Shown: positions 25,565 to 34,544 of the stretch, piece by piece | How the letters are laid out: every line of letters begins with the position of its first letter | Numbering within the stretch: position 1 is the first letter of the stretch | Virus record (IMG/VR): IMGVR_UViG_3300034061_005432 | Span: 1-64,000 of that record | Origin: a virus | Length of the DNA: 64,000 bases | Direction: 5' to 3' (one strand) | Program-made: the position numbers and the translations under genes | The notes under the pieces: model-generated | What the model was told of the DNA's origin: nothing | Seen by the model: only the letters and a program-made list of their open reading frames with translations | Databases searched by the model: none

Positions 25565-26376
25565 TAAACCGTTTCTGATACATATTTTATTTCTCTATCA
25601 GAAGTGAAAAAATGTTCTTTCTTTGCCGACTCTAACCAAAATTTAATTTCGTTCTCAGTCAGACTAGGTTGACCATATTTGTAATTCCAAAAAATAGACC
25701 CTTCTCTCATGTTCATATGTTTGTAACCAATTCTTGGAATTGTCATTATTTTAGCTGAGTTGTATGTCAATCTTAAAAGGAACTCATATACAAAAGTTAA
25801 CTTAATTGAAGGTTTGAAACCACCATTTTCATTAAAAGTATTTTTTCTTATAACCATACCACTTGATTGGAAGTTTTGGTATGTCATTAATAAGTCGTTA
25901 CTAAGGATTCCCATTTCCGAATTCATGCTTACTGCGAAAGTTGCTTCATTAGTAAACCCTGCGAACACCCCTTTATCGTCAATATCAATAACCAACGGAA
26001 GATACGCATCAACCTCATTACCATATGATTTTACATATCTATCTACACTTTTAAACCATATTGAGGAATACTCATCATCAAACTCTAAAATAGAAACCCA
26101 TTCACCGTTCGATTCATTAACTCCTAAATTTACCTGAGATGCAAAATCAAATGAACCATTGTTCTCTACTAATTTTACATTAATACCATTAAAATCATAT
26201 GATTGTAAAAACGACTTTAATTTTTCTTCGGTTGAGTGTACTACGATTAATTCAGTTATACCAATAATTTGGTTTTCTACTGATTTAACTGACTTACTGA
26301 ATAAGTCTTCAAAATCTTTTGTCATAGATGTATTTACTGGTAAGATTACCGAAACATCAAATTTATTTTTTTCCAT
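25564..26376 (-). CDS. glycosyltransferase family 2 protein
   Basis: 270 residues, GT-A fold: N-terminal VSVILPVNTSM, a nucleotide-binding core, FASQVNLGVNESNGEWVSIL and the acidic motif EFDDEYSS in place of the usual D-x-D. The C-terminal part has an acceptor region with MNMREGSIFW. It would transfer a sugar from a nucleotide donor; donor and acceptor are unknown. It is the last gene of the sugar cassette, directly before sigma, with a 1-bp overlap. Confidence 0.8.
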   Translation of the reverse strand: MEKNKFDVSVILPVNTSMTKDFEDLFSKSVKSVENQIIGITELIVVHSTEEKLKSFLQSYDFNGINVKLVENNGSFDFASQVNLGVNESNGEWVSILEFDDEYSSIWFKSVDRYVKSYGNEVDAYLPLVIDIDDKGVFAGFTNEATFAVSMNSEMGILSNDLLMTYQNFQSSGMVIRKNTFNENGGFKPSIKLTFVYEFLLRLTYNSAKIMTIPRIGYKHMNMREGSIFWNYKYGQPSLTENEIKFWLESAKKEHFFTSDREIKYVSETV

Positions 26377-26378
26377 AA

Positions 26379-27443
26379 TTAATTATTTTCTGATACTTTT
26401 ATTTTTTCTAATTGTTCTTCAAAGATTTGAGATCTGGTTTTTAAATACCCATCAAATAATTCAACAACAGATGATTCGAATTTATCTTGGTCTTGGTATT
26501 CTTCTCCTGTTAATGACATATTAACATGAAGAGTTTCTGATATATTATCCTCTAACCAATTTTGAGTAAAGTTTGCAACAACATCAATAATCTCATTGTA
26601 ATTATTAACCCATAACCCGTTTTCTTCAGTCATCCATGTAGGTTTTAAATTAGGGATTTTTCCAATTACAGGGGTTCCTGAAATCATAGACTCTAAAGGG
26701 AATGTACCAAACCCACTTTCATTATCAACCCAAATGGAAAGATACGATTCTTGTAAAAAGGTTGCGAAATCATCTTGTTTTATTCCTCTCATATCTCTAA
26801 ATGTGATCCATCTAAATTGTGGATATTTAAGGTAAAAACTTTTTATTATTTTTGCAGTGTCTCTTGGTTCTCTGGTGTGGATTGCGATAATTGGTTTTGA
26901 CGGTCTTTCTTTTTTCTTGAAAACTGAAGGAATATTTACATTTAATACATCAAAACTACCTGATCTCATAATTTCTGAAATGTATTTTTTTTGGAAATCT
27001 GATGTTGTGATACATTTAGTAAACCCGTATTGGGACCATGTCGTACCTGGCGATAATGTCTCTAACATATAGTCATATGCTTGACACAAAACAATTTTAG
27101 CACATGGGAAATTTTTTATTTGTTCCATCACATGTGAGTATAGTTCAGGTATAACAATAAAATCTTCAGGTGAAATTGCTAAGTTTTGACCGTCTATCGG
27201 AAGATGTGGAATTTTCATGTATTCTTCATCTAACCATTCTGATACACCTGTATAATCTGTAGTTTCGTGAATAATTGTAGGGTTGAATCCATTTTTTAAT
27301 AAAGTTAGTGCTATGTCGTAAATATATCTAACAGATGCCTTTGGATTTCCTTTGGTGTCTTGCACCATAAAGTAGATTCTCGATTTTCTTGATTTAAGGT
27401 TCTCAATCGAACCCTCAACCTTTTGTATTTTTTCTAATTCCAT
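26379..27443 (-). CDS. GT-B glycosyltransferase (GT4-like)
   Basis: 354 residues. Rossmann-type N-terminal domain (RIYFMVQDTKGNPKASVRYI) and C-terminal donor domain with GFGTFPLESMISGTPVIGK, the E-x-x-x-x-G-x-P-V motif of GT4-like retaining enzymes. It probably adds a sugar in the same pathway as the neighbouring GT2. It is 2 bp from the next gene. Confidence 0.75.
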   Translation of the reverse strand: MELEKIQKVEGSIENLKSRKSRIYFMVQDTKGNPKASVRYIYDIALTLLKNGFNPTIIHETTDYTGVSEWLDEEYMKIPHLPIDGQNLAISPEDFIVIPELYSHVMEQIKNFPCAKIVLCQAYDYMLETLSPGTTWSQYGFTKCITTSDFQKKYISEIMRSGSFDVLNVNIPSVFKKKERPSKPIIAIHTREPRDTAKIIKSFYLKYPQFRWITFRDMRGIKQDDFATFLQESYLSIWVDNESGFGTFPLESMISGTPVIGKIPNLKPTWMTEENGLWVNNYNEIIDVVANFTQNWLEDNISETLHVNMSLTGEEYQDQDKFESSVVELFDGYLKTRSQIFEEQLEKIKVSENN

Positions 27444-27446
27444 GTT

Positions 27447-27755
27447 TTATAAATGTTTTATTATTTTATTCATTAATAATGTATTAAATGCAAATTTAAA
27501 TGGTAAAGATAAATTTTTAGCACTATGAATACCTAAATTCTCATCCATTTCCTCTCTTTCAGTCAAAACGACCTCAATTAAAAATTTGAATGTGTCGTAT
27601 CTTGTAACACTTATTTGTTGTTCAGGTTCCTCTGATTTTTCTTCAGTCTCTTTTTTACCTTTTTTAGGTAAAGGTATTTTGGATTTAGTCATACTAACTT
27701 GATGTTCTAATTCATCAATGTCTATATAGTATTTTTCTCCTAAAAAATCTAACAT
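27447..27755 (-). CDS. hypothetical small protein
   Basis: 102 residues. An acidic/lysine-rich middle (KGKKETEEKSEEPEQQ) separates two short structured parts; the C-terminus is hydrophobic (FNTLLMNKIIKHL). It overlaps the HAD-like gene by 7 bp. No family recognised. Being near the sigma gene it could be a transcription co-factor like T4 gp33 (112 residues), but only size and position suggest this. Confidence 0.45.
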   Translation of the reverse strand: MLDFLGEKYYIDIDELEHQVSMTKSKIPLPKKGKKETEEKSEEPEQQISVTRYDTFKFLIEVVLTEREEMDENLGIHSAKNLSLPFKFAFNTLLMNKIIKHL

Positions 27756-28408
27756 AATTTTAATTTTTTTAGTAATTCGTCAAATTCACCTAAAGACGAA
27801 ATCTCGTAGTTACACTTAACTGATTTATTATATTCTGTAATATATTTTACAACTATTTTATCTGACGGAGCATTTGTTATATTTTCAGGATTTGATGTCA
27901 GTAACACATCGACATTATCCCACAATCTGTTTTTGGTTGACATGGAATAGAATATTACCGATTCAACTAATGACCCGAATTTTGATAAAAAAAATAATGT
28001 CGCTGGTTTAGACCTCCCTATTTCATCTGAGATTATGATCACATCACATGAATCACGGTGGTCAAGATAAAGATTATTTAACTCATTAAAAGTAAATGTT
28101 TCTGATGATCCGGCGTGACCAAATATTTGCATTACAAAATCTTCATACATGAAACTATAAAGTTCATCGTTATTTTTAAATTTAAAATGGTCCATTAAAT
28201 TTAGACTGGTTACATCTGATAATATTTCATACTTAAATTCATTTTCTTCATTATGTTCAAAAGTGTTACCGGACATGTCCAAATCAAAAGTTTTACCTAA
28301 TGATTCTGAGTCTTGCTCCTCTATAAAATGTTTCTCATACAGTTGCGTAAACTTTCCTAAAGTATCTCTTAATACACCGTTAACCTCAATTCCTACTCTC
28401 TTCGTCAT
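27749..28408 (-). CDS. HAD-fold-like protein with degenerate active site
   Basis: 219 residues. The N-terminus VGIEVNGVLRDTLGKF has the layout of HAD motif I (D-x-D-G-V), but both Asp are replaced (E-V-N). A later VIIISDEIGRSKPATLFFLS and VDVLLTSNPENI fit the rest of a Rossmann-like HAD core. Loss of the nucleophile suggests a binding rather than phosphatase role. It overlaps PhoH by 23 bp and the next gene by 7 bp. The intact HAD at 62141 is a different gene. Confidence 0.5.
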   Translation of the reverse strand: MTKRVGIEVNGVLRDTLGKFTQLYEKHFIEEQDSESLGKTFDLDMSGNTFEHNEENEFKYEILSDVTSLNLMDHFKFKNNDELYSFMYEDFVMQIFGHAGSSETFTFNELNNLYLDHRDSCDVIIISDEIGRSKPATLFFLSKFGSLVESVIFYSMSTKNRLWDNVDVLLTSNPENITNAPSDKIVVKYITEYNKSVKCNYEISSLGEFDELLKKLKLC

Positions 28409-29126
28409 ATTTTTCTAATATTTTACTAATAAGTGGATTTCTCACATTTTTAGCGTTTCTGAAATCATACACGCCGACATCGTTAATATTTTGAAATCGT
28501 TGTAATGCGTCGTACAATCCGGATTGTTTTTTATCTTTATACCTATCAGTCTGTTCTAAATCTCCCGATATAAAAAATTTACTATTAAACCCGATTCTTG
28601 TCAATAGTAGTTTCATTTGATTAGGTGTTGCGTTTTGGGCCTCTTCAAAAATTAAAATCGAGTTATCGATATTCATTCCCCTCATATATGCTAAAGCGAA
28701 TACCTCAATAATTTCAGATTCTTTTAATTTTTCTCTAGCCTCTTTTCCTATGATCTTATTAAGTAGATAGTAGGATGGAAAAATGTACGGGTCTAACTTT
28801 TCTTCTAAGTTTCCAGGTAGAGAACCTAATTTTTCCTCAGCTTCAACTGCGGGTCTTACAATGATTATCTTTTCATAAGAGTTATTTGGGTCCATAAGTA
28901 AGTCAACTGCCGCCCTCATGGAAATATAGCTTTTACCAACACCTGCAGGTCCTGAACATATGGTGATTTGGTTATTAATTAAGATATCGTAATACTCTTT
29001 TTGGTTATCTGATAAAAATTTATTTTTTTGTTTTCTTTTAATGACTGAATTAATAAAATCTTTTTTTGATATAGTTTTTGGAATTAATGATTCCTCAGGT
29101 GTTTGGATTGTTCTTTTTCTTGTCAT
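28386..29126 (-). CDS. phoH: PhoH-like ATPase
   Basis: 246 residues. P-loop ATPase of the PhoH family: Walker A SGPAGVGKSYIS (about 59-68), IIIVRPAVEAEEKLGSLPG, Walker B SILIFEEAQNATPNQMKLLL and ISGDLEQTDR. PhoH is widespread in marine phages; the role is unresolved, with links to RNA metabolism and phosphate stress. It lies within the sugar cassette between gmd and the HAD-like gene and overlaps the latter by 23 bp. Confidence 0.93.
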   Translation of the reverse strand: MTRKRTIQTPEESLIPKTISKKDFINSVIKRKQKNKFLSDNQKEYYDILINNQITICSGPAGVGKSYISMRAAVDLLMDPNNSYEKIIIVRPAVEAEEKLGSLPGNLEEKLDPYIFPSYYLLNKIIGKEAREKLKESEIIEVFALAYMRGMNIDNSILIFEEAQNATPNQMKLLLTRIGFNSKFFISGDLEQTDRYKDKKQSGLYDALQRFQNINDVGVYDFRNAKNVRNPLISKILEKYDEESRN

Positions 29127-29133
29127 TTATTTA

Positions 29134-30114
29134 TTATTTGTTTTTATAGTAGTTTAACCAATACTCAATCATTTCATCTAACATAGATTCAAAAGTGTAT
29201 TTTGGTTTCCAACCTAAATCATTTGTTAATTTTGAAGAGTCCCCCTTAAGATTTTCAAGTTCTTCGGGCCTAAAGTGTTTCTCGTCAATAACAACATAAT
29301 CTTTATATTCTAAACCTAAAGTACTAAAGGTATACTCACATAAATCTTTTACCGTGTGTGAAACTCCTGTCGCACACACATAATCATTAGGGTTGTCCGA
29401 TTGTAACATTAACCACATAGCTTCAACATAATCTTTAGCATGACCCCAATCTCTGGATGCTTCTAAATTACCTATGTGTAATTTTTCTTGTAGACCTAAA
29501 CTGATTCTAACTGCCGCCTTAACCACTTTATTTGTTACAAAATTTGTACCTCTTCTTGGTGACTCATGGTTAAATAAAATACCATTCCATATTTTCATGT
29601 TATATGCGTTTCTATAATTTCTACAAATATTATATGAGAATACTTTGGCACAACCATAAGGTGAAACTGGATTCATCGGTGTTGTTTCTCTTTGAAGTCC
29701 ATCCTTATCTATTGAATTACCGAACATCTCGGATGAAGATGCTTGATAAATTTTAATTTCAGGATTTACAAGTTTAACCGCTTCTAAAATATTCAGAGTA
29801 CCTAACCCCGTAACATTTGCAGTGTATATCGGTTGATCGAAAGAAATTCTAACATGCGATTGTGCTGCTAAATTATAAACCTCATCGGGTTTAATTTCAC
29901 TAATAACTCTTATTAGTGATGATAAATCCGTTAAGTCTGCGTAATGCAATATTAATTTGTCAAATACATTATCCAAACGAGAAGTTTGATTTTCAGAAAC
30001 AGAGTTTCTTTTTAATGTGCCATGCACTTCATATCCTTTTTCTAATAATAACTCAGATAAGTAAGATCCGTCCTGACCATTTATACCTGTTATTAATGCA
30101 ATCTTTTTACTCAT
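29134..30114 (-). CDS. gmd: GDP-mannose 4,6-dehydratase
   Basis: 326 residues, extended SDR enzyme converting GDP-D-mannose to GDP-4-keto-6-deoxy-D-mannose. NAD(P)-binding TGINGQDGSYLSELL, the substrate region YNLAAQSHVRISFDQP, catalytic YQASSSEMFG and Y-x-x-x-K in SPYGCAKVFSYN, and the family mark LFNHESPRRGTNFVTNKVV. It supplies the intermediate used by the next two genes (ColD-like and Fcl/ColC-like), which overlap or abut it. Together they form a GDP-deoxysugar pathway. Confidence 0.93.
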   Translation of the reverse strand: MSKKIALITGINGQDGSYLSELLLEKGYEVHGTLKRNSVSENQTSRLDNVFDKLILHYADLTDLSSLIRVISEIKPDEVYNLAAQSHVRISFDQPIYTANVTGLGTLNILEAVKLVNPEIKIYQASSSEMFGNSIDKDGLQRETTPMNPVSPYGCAKVFSYNICRNYRNAYNMKIWNGILFNHESPRRGTNFVTNKVVKAAVRISLGLQEKLHIGNLEASRDWGHAKDYVEAMWLMLQSDNPNDYVCATGVSHTVKDLCEYTFSTLGLEYKDYVVIDEKHFRPEELENLKGDSSKLTNDLGWKPKYTFESMLDEMIEYWLNYYKNK

Positions 30115-31261
30115 TATTTACTATGTTTGAAATTAAATTTATTTGTTCTGATGTTAGATCCTGATGGTTTGGTATATAAAACCCATACTCATTGATCAAT
30201 TGACAATTAGGTAAATTAACCTCACCATAATTTTTAATCCACATAGGTTTTTTTGACATATCACCAGCAATTAAAGGCCTAACTTCAATATTATCCTTAA
30301 TAAGTTTTTCGATGATTTTTAATCTATTTTTATTTACAATGGGATATGCAAAATTAGAAATAAAGTCTGTTGGTCTATCTGTTATATTCAGTTGGTTGAC
30401 ATTTATTGAAGATTTATACAATTGAAAATTTTTGTTCCTTTTTTCAGTATAGTCATCTAATTTATCTATTGCTCTTAACCCAATAAACGCTTGTAGATCC
30501 GTTGATCTTAGATTAAATCCTGGTAAATAAAATGTATATAGTGAATCAAATTCGCTAATTTTATTTTCGTTTCGTAATTTATTTTGGATTCTTTTTGGTA
30601 GGTCTCTATCCCAACCATGACTTCTCATCATCAATAATGAATAATAAAAATCTTCGTCGTCCGTATTAATAAACCCACCCTCTATTGTACTTAAATGATG
30701 TCCAAAATACATCGAAAAAAATGATGCAAAGCCAAAAGACCCGAGGTATTTTTCATTATACTTTGATCCCATGCTCTCGCATACATCCTCCAGTAGGATC
30801 ACATTGTATTTCTCACATAGGTCAAGAACTTTTTTCATATCAGGAACTAAACCTAATGGTGAGACTAAAATGAATGTAGATGGGTTATGTTGAATAAACA
30901 ATTTTTCCAAGTGATCTAAATCACAAGAAAGATCCTCAAGATTACAATCACATAAAATTGGTTCCATACCTAATATCATAGGTGAACTAACATCGGTTGC
31001 CCAACTTAACCCTGGTACAATTACTTTATTATTTTTTAATTTGTTGGTGTGTTGTAAAGCCGCTAACGCTAAAAGAATTGCGGAGGAACCTGAATTAAGA
31101 TAAACCGAATATTTGGTTCCTATTTTTTTCGCCCATTTAGATTCTAATTCCCAAGTTAGATCTCCTTTTGTTAGTCTCGGAATCTCGTCTTGTCCTAACC
31201 ACTCAATTAAAGAATTTATATCTTCTTTATTGATAGTGTCACTTACTAATTTTATACTCAT
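30107..31261 (-). CDS. colD-like: PLP-dependent GDP-4-keto-6-deoxymannose 3-dehydratase (ColD-like)
   Basis: 384 residues, DegT/DnrJ fold (aspartate aminotransferase type I). In aminotransferases of this family the PLP Schiff-base Lys sits in S-F-x-x-x-K-x-I-x-x-x-E-G-G. Here the motif is SMYFGHHLSTIEGG, with His188 at the Lys position. That substitution marks the 3-dehydratases ColD (also His188, 388 residues in E. coli) and E1, which remove the C3 hydroxyl instead of aminating. LLEDVCESMG supplies the PLP-ring Asp. With Gmd next door (8-bp overlap) ColD function is more likely than E1; an unusual aminotransferase is the alternative. Confidence 0.82.
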   Translation of the reverse strand: MSIKLVSDTINKEDINSLIEWLGQDEIPRLTKGDLTWELESKWAKKIGTKYSVYLNSGSSAILLALAALQHTNKLKNNKVIVPGLSWATDVSSPMILGMEPILCDCNLEDLSCDLDHLEKLFIQHNPSTFILVSPLGLVPDMKKVLDLCEKYNVILLEDVCESMGSKYNEKYLGSFGFASFFSMYFGHHLSTIEGGFINTDDEDFYYSLLMMRSHGWDRDLPKRIQNKLRNENKISEFDSLYTFYLPGFNLRSTDLQAFIGLRAIDKLDDYTEKRNKNFQLYKSSINVNQLNITDRPTDFISNFAYPIVNKNRLKIIEKLIKDNIEVRPLIAGDMSKKPMWIKNYGEVNLPNCQLINEYGFYIPNHQDLTSEQINLISNIVNNE

Positions 31262-31267
31262 AATGTC

Positions 31268-32194
31268 TTATTTTCTTAATTTATCGTAGTTTTGAATAAA
31301 CCAATCTATTGTTGTTTTAATTCCATCCGATAATGTCGTAAATTCAAAATTCGAAGGTGCGTCCGAAATTGCAGGTTTCCTCAATTGACCCGTCGGTTTT
31401 GTGTTATCAAACAGTATATCATCTTTCGAAATATTGAAGTTTTCACAAATTAAATTAGATATTTCCAAAACTGAGTGCTCATTCGGATTTACCGCCATAA
31501 AGGGATAGTCACTTTTCCAATTATCTAATGACCATAAAATTAATTTTGCTAAATCATCAGAATGAATTACTTGTCTTAATTGTGAACCATCGCCCCATAT
31601 TATCATTTTTTCTTTATTTTTTTTTGATTCATACGCTCTATGGATCATAGCTGGAATCATATGTCCACCAAATAAGTTGAAGTTATCGTGTATTCCGTAT
31701 ACATTCGTAGGTACAACTGAAACCCAATTAGATTTAAGAACCTTTTTAATAGTGTTTGTTTCGTATCCTGCTAATCTTTTAGCGTAAGCATAACCTTCGT
31801 TTGATGGATGAGGTTTACCCTTGTCAACATCCTGAGGTTTCATTGGAAACTCTATGTTTTTCTCAGGAAATATACAAGTCGAAAGTAAATTCACAAAGTT
31901 GGGAACTTCATTTCTAAATGAAGTCTCCATCACATTATTGTTTATTACGAAATTATCTATAAAAAATCCTTTATTATCGGATAGGTTTGCTTGAACACCT
32001 CCGACTTTTGCGGCACAATGAATTATTGTATCCACATTACTATGTTTTACATGATAAGAAAAATAATCATGAGTTTTTTTATAGTCTAAAAGATCCACCT
32101 CTTCTTTTGTATGGTACACATGATCGTCACCTAGTTGTTTTCTTAATGCCGAACCAACTAACCCATTAGACCCTGTAATTAATATCCTACCCAT
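31268..32194 (-). CDS. GDP-sugar epimerase/reductase, GDP-fucose synthase family (Fcl/ColC-like)
   Basis: 308 residues from the ATG at 32194; upstream codons start with TTG and overlap the next gene. NADP-binding ILITGSNGLVGSAL, AAKVGGVQAN and the catalytic set S-T-C in LLSTCIFPEKN plus Y-x-x-x-K in YAYAKRLAG are those of GDP-L-fucose synthase, a C3/C5 epimerase and C4 reductase. ColC, which makes GDP-L-colitose from the ColD product, is a member of this family. Because colD-like lies beside it, the ColC reaction is favoured, but GDP-L-fucose synthesis is not excluded. Confidence 0.85.
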   Translation of the reverse strand: MGRILITGSNGLVGSALRKQLGDDHVYHTKEEVDLLDYKKTHDYFSYHVKHSNVDTIIHCAAKVGGVQANLSDNKGFFIDNFVINNNVMETSFRNEVPNFVNLLSTCIFPEKNIEFPMKPQDVDKGKPHPSNEGYAYAKRLAGYETNTIKKVLKSNWVSVVPTNVYGIHDNFNLFGGHMIPAMIHRAYESKKNKEKMIIWGDGSQLRQVIHSDDLAKLILWSLDNWKSDYPFMAVNPNEHSVLEISNLICENFNISKDDILFDNTKPTGQLRKPAISDAPSNFEFTTLSDGIKTTIDWFIQNYDKLRK

Positions 32195-32213
32195 TTTTTG
32201 TTTTTTATTAAGT

Positions 32214-32978
32214 TTATATATCAATACCGTTAAAATATGTATTGAAGTTATTTTCCCATATTCTTGGTATGGGGGTATTATTTAATTTCATTAATTTAGT
32301 ATGTGATAAAACCATGTTCTTGTTTAGAAATCCCGCAGAAATACTAAAAGTACTTGACCCCACTATTAATATATCAGAAGTCACCATCTTTATAAAGTCA
32401 CCCATAAATTTTCCACCCGAATCAGAAGTATAATACTCAATTCTTGGGTCACTCAATTGGATTCCCGACTCACCCCAGCTGAAGATTTTTATTTTGCAAT
32501 CAGATTCTTTTTCCAAAATAAATTCTATCAACTTTTGATATGTTTCACTTTCTATCCATCTATAAGGTTTGTCTTCCTCAAAAATATCTTCACCACGCCT
32601 GATGTGTATCGATATAGTACGGGTTTGGTCCCCTCCAAAGTTAAAGGTATGTGAGGATTTAATTTTTTCTAAAAAGTTTTCTGTAAAATAATTTTCAGAA
32701 CCTTCATTATAAATTAAATCATGACAGAATGGTTTAACCGTACAATCTAAATCCTCAGTTTTAGAAATATCAATATTATTAATAATAGAAAATACAAACT
32801 CATTAGATCTAATTAAATCTTCGTTAAGAAAATTTTTTGAACTAAGTAGTTTTATGTTTTGAATAGGGGAGTGTTTATACGGTATTTTGTGTTTGTCGCA
32901 GTATGCTAAACCTGATATTATACTAAATAGTTGCGATCCGAACCCGTCTTCACCTCTACTAATTGTCAAACATTTCAT
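32214..32978 (-). CDS. fucosyltransferase-like protein (HxRRG motif)
   Basis: 254 residues. FGSQLFSIISGLAYCDKHK and SIHIRRGEDIF match the GDP-binding H-x-R-R-G motif of GT11 and related alpha-1,2/1,6-fucosyltransferases; GSSTFSISAGFLNKNMV is the C-terminal S-S-F block. Such enzymes use GDP-fucose or, in the O55-type colitosyltransferase, GDP-colitose, which suits the neighbouring nucleotide-sugar genes. Overall similarity is weaker than for the GT11 gene at 37452. Confidence 0.7.
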   Translation of the reverse strand: MKCLTISRGEDGFGSQLFSIISGLAYCDKHKIPYKHSPIQNIKLLSSKNFLNEDLIRSNEFVFSIINNIDISKTEDLDCTVKPFCHDLIYNEGSENYFTENFLEKIKSSHTFNFGGDQTRTISIHIRRGEDIFEEDKPYRWIESETYQKLIEFILEKESDCKIKIFSWGESGIQLSDPRIEYYTSDSGGKFMGDFIKMVTSDILIVGSSTFSISAGFLNKNMVLSHTKLMKLNNTPIPRIWENNFNTYFNGIDI

Positions 32979-33059
32979 ATTTTACTGTATATTTTTTTAT
33001 TTCAAAATAACATATAAACCCCATAAAATAAACACAAGTATTATCTATTTGACTTAGAG

Positions 33060-33890
33060 TTATTGAATTATGTTTACTAACCTTGCGAACGAACTTTTAG
33101 GGTTGAAATGTTTAAAGTTACTTTTTGACAGTAATACCATATCTATGTATGCGTCAATAGTAGCGTCTAAAGGTGTTACAACATTACAAGAATAGTTTGA
33201 ATTAATATCAGATTTGTAAACATTATTTTTTTGGGGTCTCACTTTGATCATTGGGTATTTTACAATTATATTTTTTTCCCAATCGGGGTCGTCGGAACAA
33301 AAAAATATATTATTACCATTTCTTAGTTCTTCATCTATTATAGGAAAGTACGATTCAAGTTTTTCATTTATGAAATCTGTACCTCTTGCGTGGATTCCTA
33401 CTGTGTCTTTATTTATTTCTAAATAACTTTGTAAATCATTTATTTTATCAATTATTTCTTTTTTAGGTTTTAACTTAAAAAAATTTTCTTTGACGGTTTC
33501 TTTATCGACATGACCAATAAGATCGTTAAAAAAAACAATAGTGTTTTGGTGACTGAGATTATTAATATTAAATAAATGTACGGGTTTAGGAAAACTTCTT
33601 TTACTCATATTCAAAAGAGAGTCTATGGAGTTAATTTTGAATTCATATTCTGACGCAATTAATCCACCCTCACTACCATGAAAATTTTCAACATCAACTA
33701 AATTATCTAATTCGGTAAAACTAAGTGACCCGATATTTTTATTTTCAAAAATATCTTGAAAATCACACATTAATCTCATGGTTTTTGGCCAAACCAACTT
33801 AATATTATAATCAAAAATGTTTTTTATGTTTAAAAACGGGCTTAACCTATTACCCAAACCTCCCGAACAATAAAATATCAGATTACTCAT
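33060..33890 (-). CDS. fucosyltransferase-fold protein (NodZ/GT23-like)
   Basis: 276 residues. N-terminal CSGGLGNRLSPFLNI and TVGIHARGTDFINEK resemble the donor-binding blocks of NodZ/FUT8-type alpha-1,6-fucosyltransferases; IFFCSDDPDWEKNI and TPLDATIDAYIDMVLLSKS complete the GT-B second domain. Substrate unknown. It is separated from the downstream gene by an 81-bp AT-rich gap in which I see no clear promoter or terminator. Confidence 0.65.
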   Translation of the reverse strand: MSNLIFYCSGGLGNRLSPFLNIKNIFDYNIKLVWPKTMRLMCDFQDIFENKNIGSLSFTELDNLVDVENFHGSEGGLIASEYEFKINSIDSLLNMSKRSFPKPVHLFNINNLSHQNTIVFFNDLIGHVDKETVKENFFKLKPKKEIIDKINDLQSYLEINKDTVGIHARGTDFINEKLESYFPIIDEELRNGNNIFFCSDDPDWEKNIIVKYPMIKVRPQKNNVYKSDINSNYSCNVVTPLDATIDAYIDMVLLSKSNFKHFNPKSSFARLVNIIQ

Positions 33891-33899
33891 TATAAAAAA

Positions 33900-34544
33900 C
33901 TATCTAGGGTCGTACCCCCATTTTGATATAAAATATCTTGTGTTATGTCCCACAATACTGTCTGATCTATCCCCATTGGCGTACATCTCAGTACCATGAT
34001 TAACCATAGTACCATTTGACCCATCAAAAGATACATAGTTCTCCTTATTGAGTCTATTACCTAAATCCTGATCTTCATGACCATAGTGACCATCAAAATT
34101 ATTATCAAAGAGACCGATTTCGTCAATAACCTTTTTTCTAATACCTAAATTTGCGGTACTAAACCATCCGGATGCTAAATCACCATTTGGAAATCTAATT
34201 TTTCCCTTACAAACATCAGATGTATTCAATACATCAACATGAGATTGTACAAAATTACTATCCACAGGAATACAATCGTCGTCTAATAAAATTATGAACG
34301 GAGAAACACATAAAGAAACCGATTCATTGAATCTGGCGACTCTATGGTACCCATCATCTTTGTTCCAAATATATTTTGTAATGATCGGATGGTCGTTGGG
34401 GTTTATAATTGTTTTATTTCCGTCATCGTTAACTATTAGATTAAAATCCGTGTTGGTTTGTTTGGATAATATATCTAAGGTCTCTATTAACCTATCATTT
34501 CTATTGTAGGTTGTAATGCAAATATCGACAGTTTTAATTTTCAT
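33900..34544 (-). CDS. glycosyltransferase family 2 protein
   Basis: 214 residues, compact GT-A: VDICITTYNRNDRLIETLDI, metal-binding LLDDDCIP (D-D-D) and the catalytic-base motif GHEDQDLGNRL. WFSTANLGIRKKV matches the galactosyl-type GT2/GT7 layout. The 1-bp overlap with the asparagine-synthetase gene upstream implies coupled translation. Confidence 0.82.
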   Translation of the reverse strand: MKIKTVDICITTYNRNDRLIETLDILSKQTNTDFNLIVNDDGNKTIINPNDHPIITKYIWNKDDGYHRVARFNESVSLCVSPFIILLDDDCIPVDSNFVQSHVDVLNTSDVCKGKIRFPNGDLASGWFSTANLGIRKKVIDEIGLFDNNFDGHYGHEDQDLGNRLNKENYVSFDGSNGTMVNHGTEMYANGDRSDSIVGHNTRYFISKWGYDPR

